Origin: a virus
Direction: 5' to 3' (one strand)
Length of the DNA stretch: 20,804 bases
IMG/VR virus record: IMGVR_UViG_3300031952_000187
Location: 1 to 20,804 of that record
Part shown: piece after piece, positions 20,725 through 20,804 of the stretch
How positions within the stretch are numbered: the first letter of the stretch is position 1
Layout: every line of letters begins with the position of its first letter
Notes under the pieces: model-generated
Told to the model about the DNA's origin: nothing
The model's database searches: none
Seen by the model: the letters and a program-made list of their open reading frames with translations, nothing else
Translations under genes and position numbers: made by a program

Positions 20725-20804
20725 TCATCATTGGTGGTGGCTCGGTGGCTCGTCACGAGGTGGCTCGGTGTATCGGTTCGACTCCGAGCCACCACCAATG
20801 ATGA
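20725..20804. repeat. Perfect 21-bp inverted repeat at the window end, with tRNA-like T-loop
   Basis: Arms at 20725-20745 and 20784-20804 are perfect complements, separated by 38 bp. The loop region holds GGTTCGACTCC (20775-20785), which matches the tRNA T-loop consensus, a small CTCG/CGAG hairpin, and three copies of GGTGGCTCG. It is G+C-rich compared with the rest. A complete tRNA does not fold (the acceptor-to-T-arm distance and length are wrong). It may be an attachment-site remnant, a structured element or an assembly-end artefact. Confidence 0.6.

Noticed and set aside
20734-20796. Complete tRNA gene at the right end
   Set aside because: T-loop TTCGACT is present and GTGGTGG/CCACCAC could form an acceptor, but the length is only 63 nt, the T-stem has a mismatch, no anticodon arm is seen, and the 3' CCA does not align.

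Overview
The window is a roughly 33% G+C piece of a tailed-phage (Caudoviricetes) genome whose host is probably a member of the Bacteroidota. Evidence for the host: promoters match the Bacteroidota pattern TTTG-N19-TAnnTTTG (best case upstream of groEL); gene starts lack Shine-Dalgarno sequences and instead have A/T-rich leaders; and the tail-fibre and terminase proteins resemble those of uncultured freshwater or marine Bacteroidota phages. Names come from reading the proteins and recalling families; no search was run.

Layout. Almost everything from 1 to 19255 is read leftward (minus strand), with very short gaps or 1-30 bp overlaps. In transcription order: an 80-aa orphan gene (19013-19255); the chaperonin block groEL, an 85-aa acidic phage protein, an Acb2/Tad1-type cyclic-nucleotide sponge candidate, and groES (18613-16246); one rightward winged-helix regulator (15809-16276) that converges on groES; a run of small, mostly basic proteins, a putative Pam3-gp28-type holin and a beta-rich virion protein (15768-13326); a lysis block (single-TM protein, M15 peptidase, 3TM-holin-like protein, 13303-12187); two tail fibres that share an N-terminal module (937 aa and a collagen-like 610 aa), with small proteins beside and between them; then a conserved 75-aa protein, a double GroES-like protein, a 2OG-Fe(II) dioxygenase, a small-terminase candidate, the large terminase and the portal (cut by the left edge).

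The right end differs. Positions 18614-19012 and 19256-20040 hold no confident gene but carry palindromes, iteron-like repeats, two hairpins and two promoters. They look like a control or replication region. A rightward gene of unknown function (20041-20685) follows; it has a nine-copy GATACG repeat, and the same dyad lies both in its leader and inside its coding region. It ends in a UUCG-loop terminator. The window then closes with a G+C-rich perfect 21-bp inverted repeat containing a tRNA-like T-loop sequence.

Working together: terminase, portal, fibre and small basic proteins build and fill the virion; GroEL, GroES and the second GroES-like protein probably fold virion proteins; holin-like proteins and the M15 peptidase release progeny; and the Acb2-like protein probably counters cyclic-nucleotide defence (CBASS or Thoeris). 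The most notable points are the sponge gene inside a chaperonin operon, the double GroES-like protein in the structural cluster, the dioxygenase close to a collagen-like fibre, and the repeat-rich right-end region.
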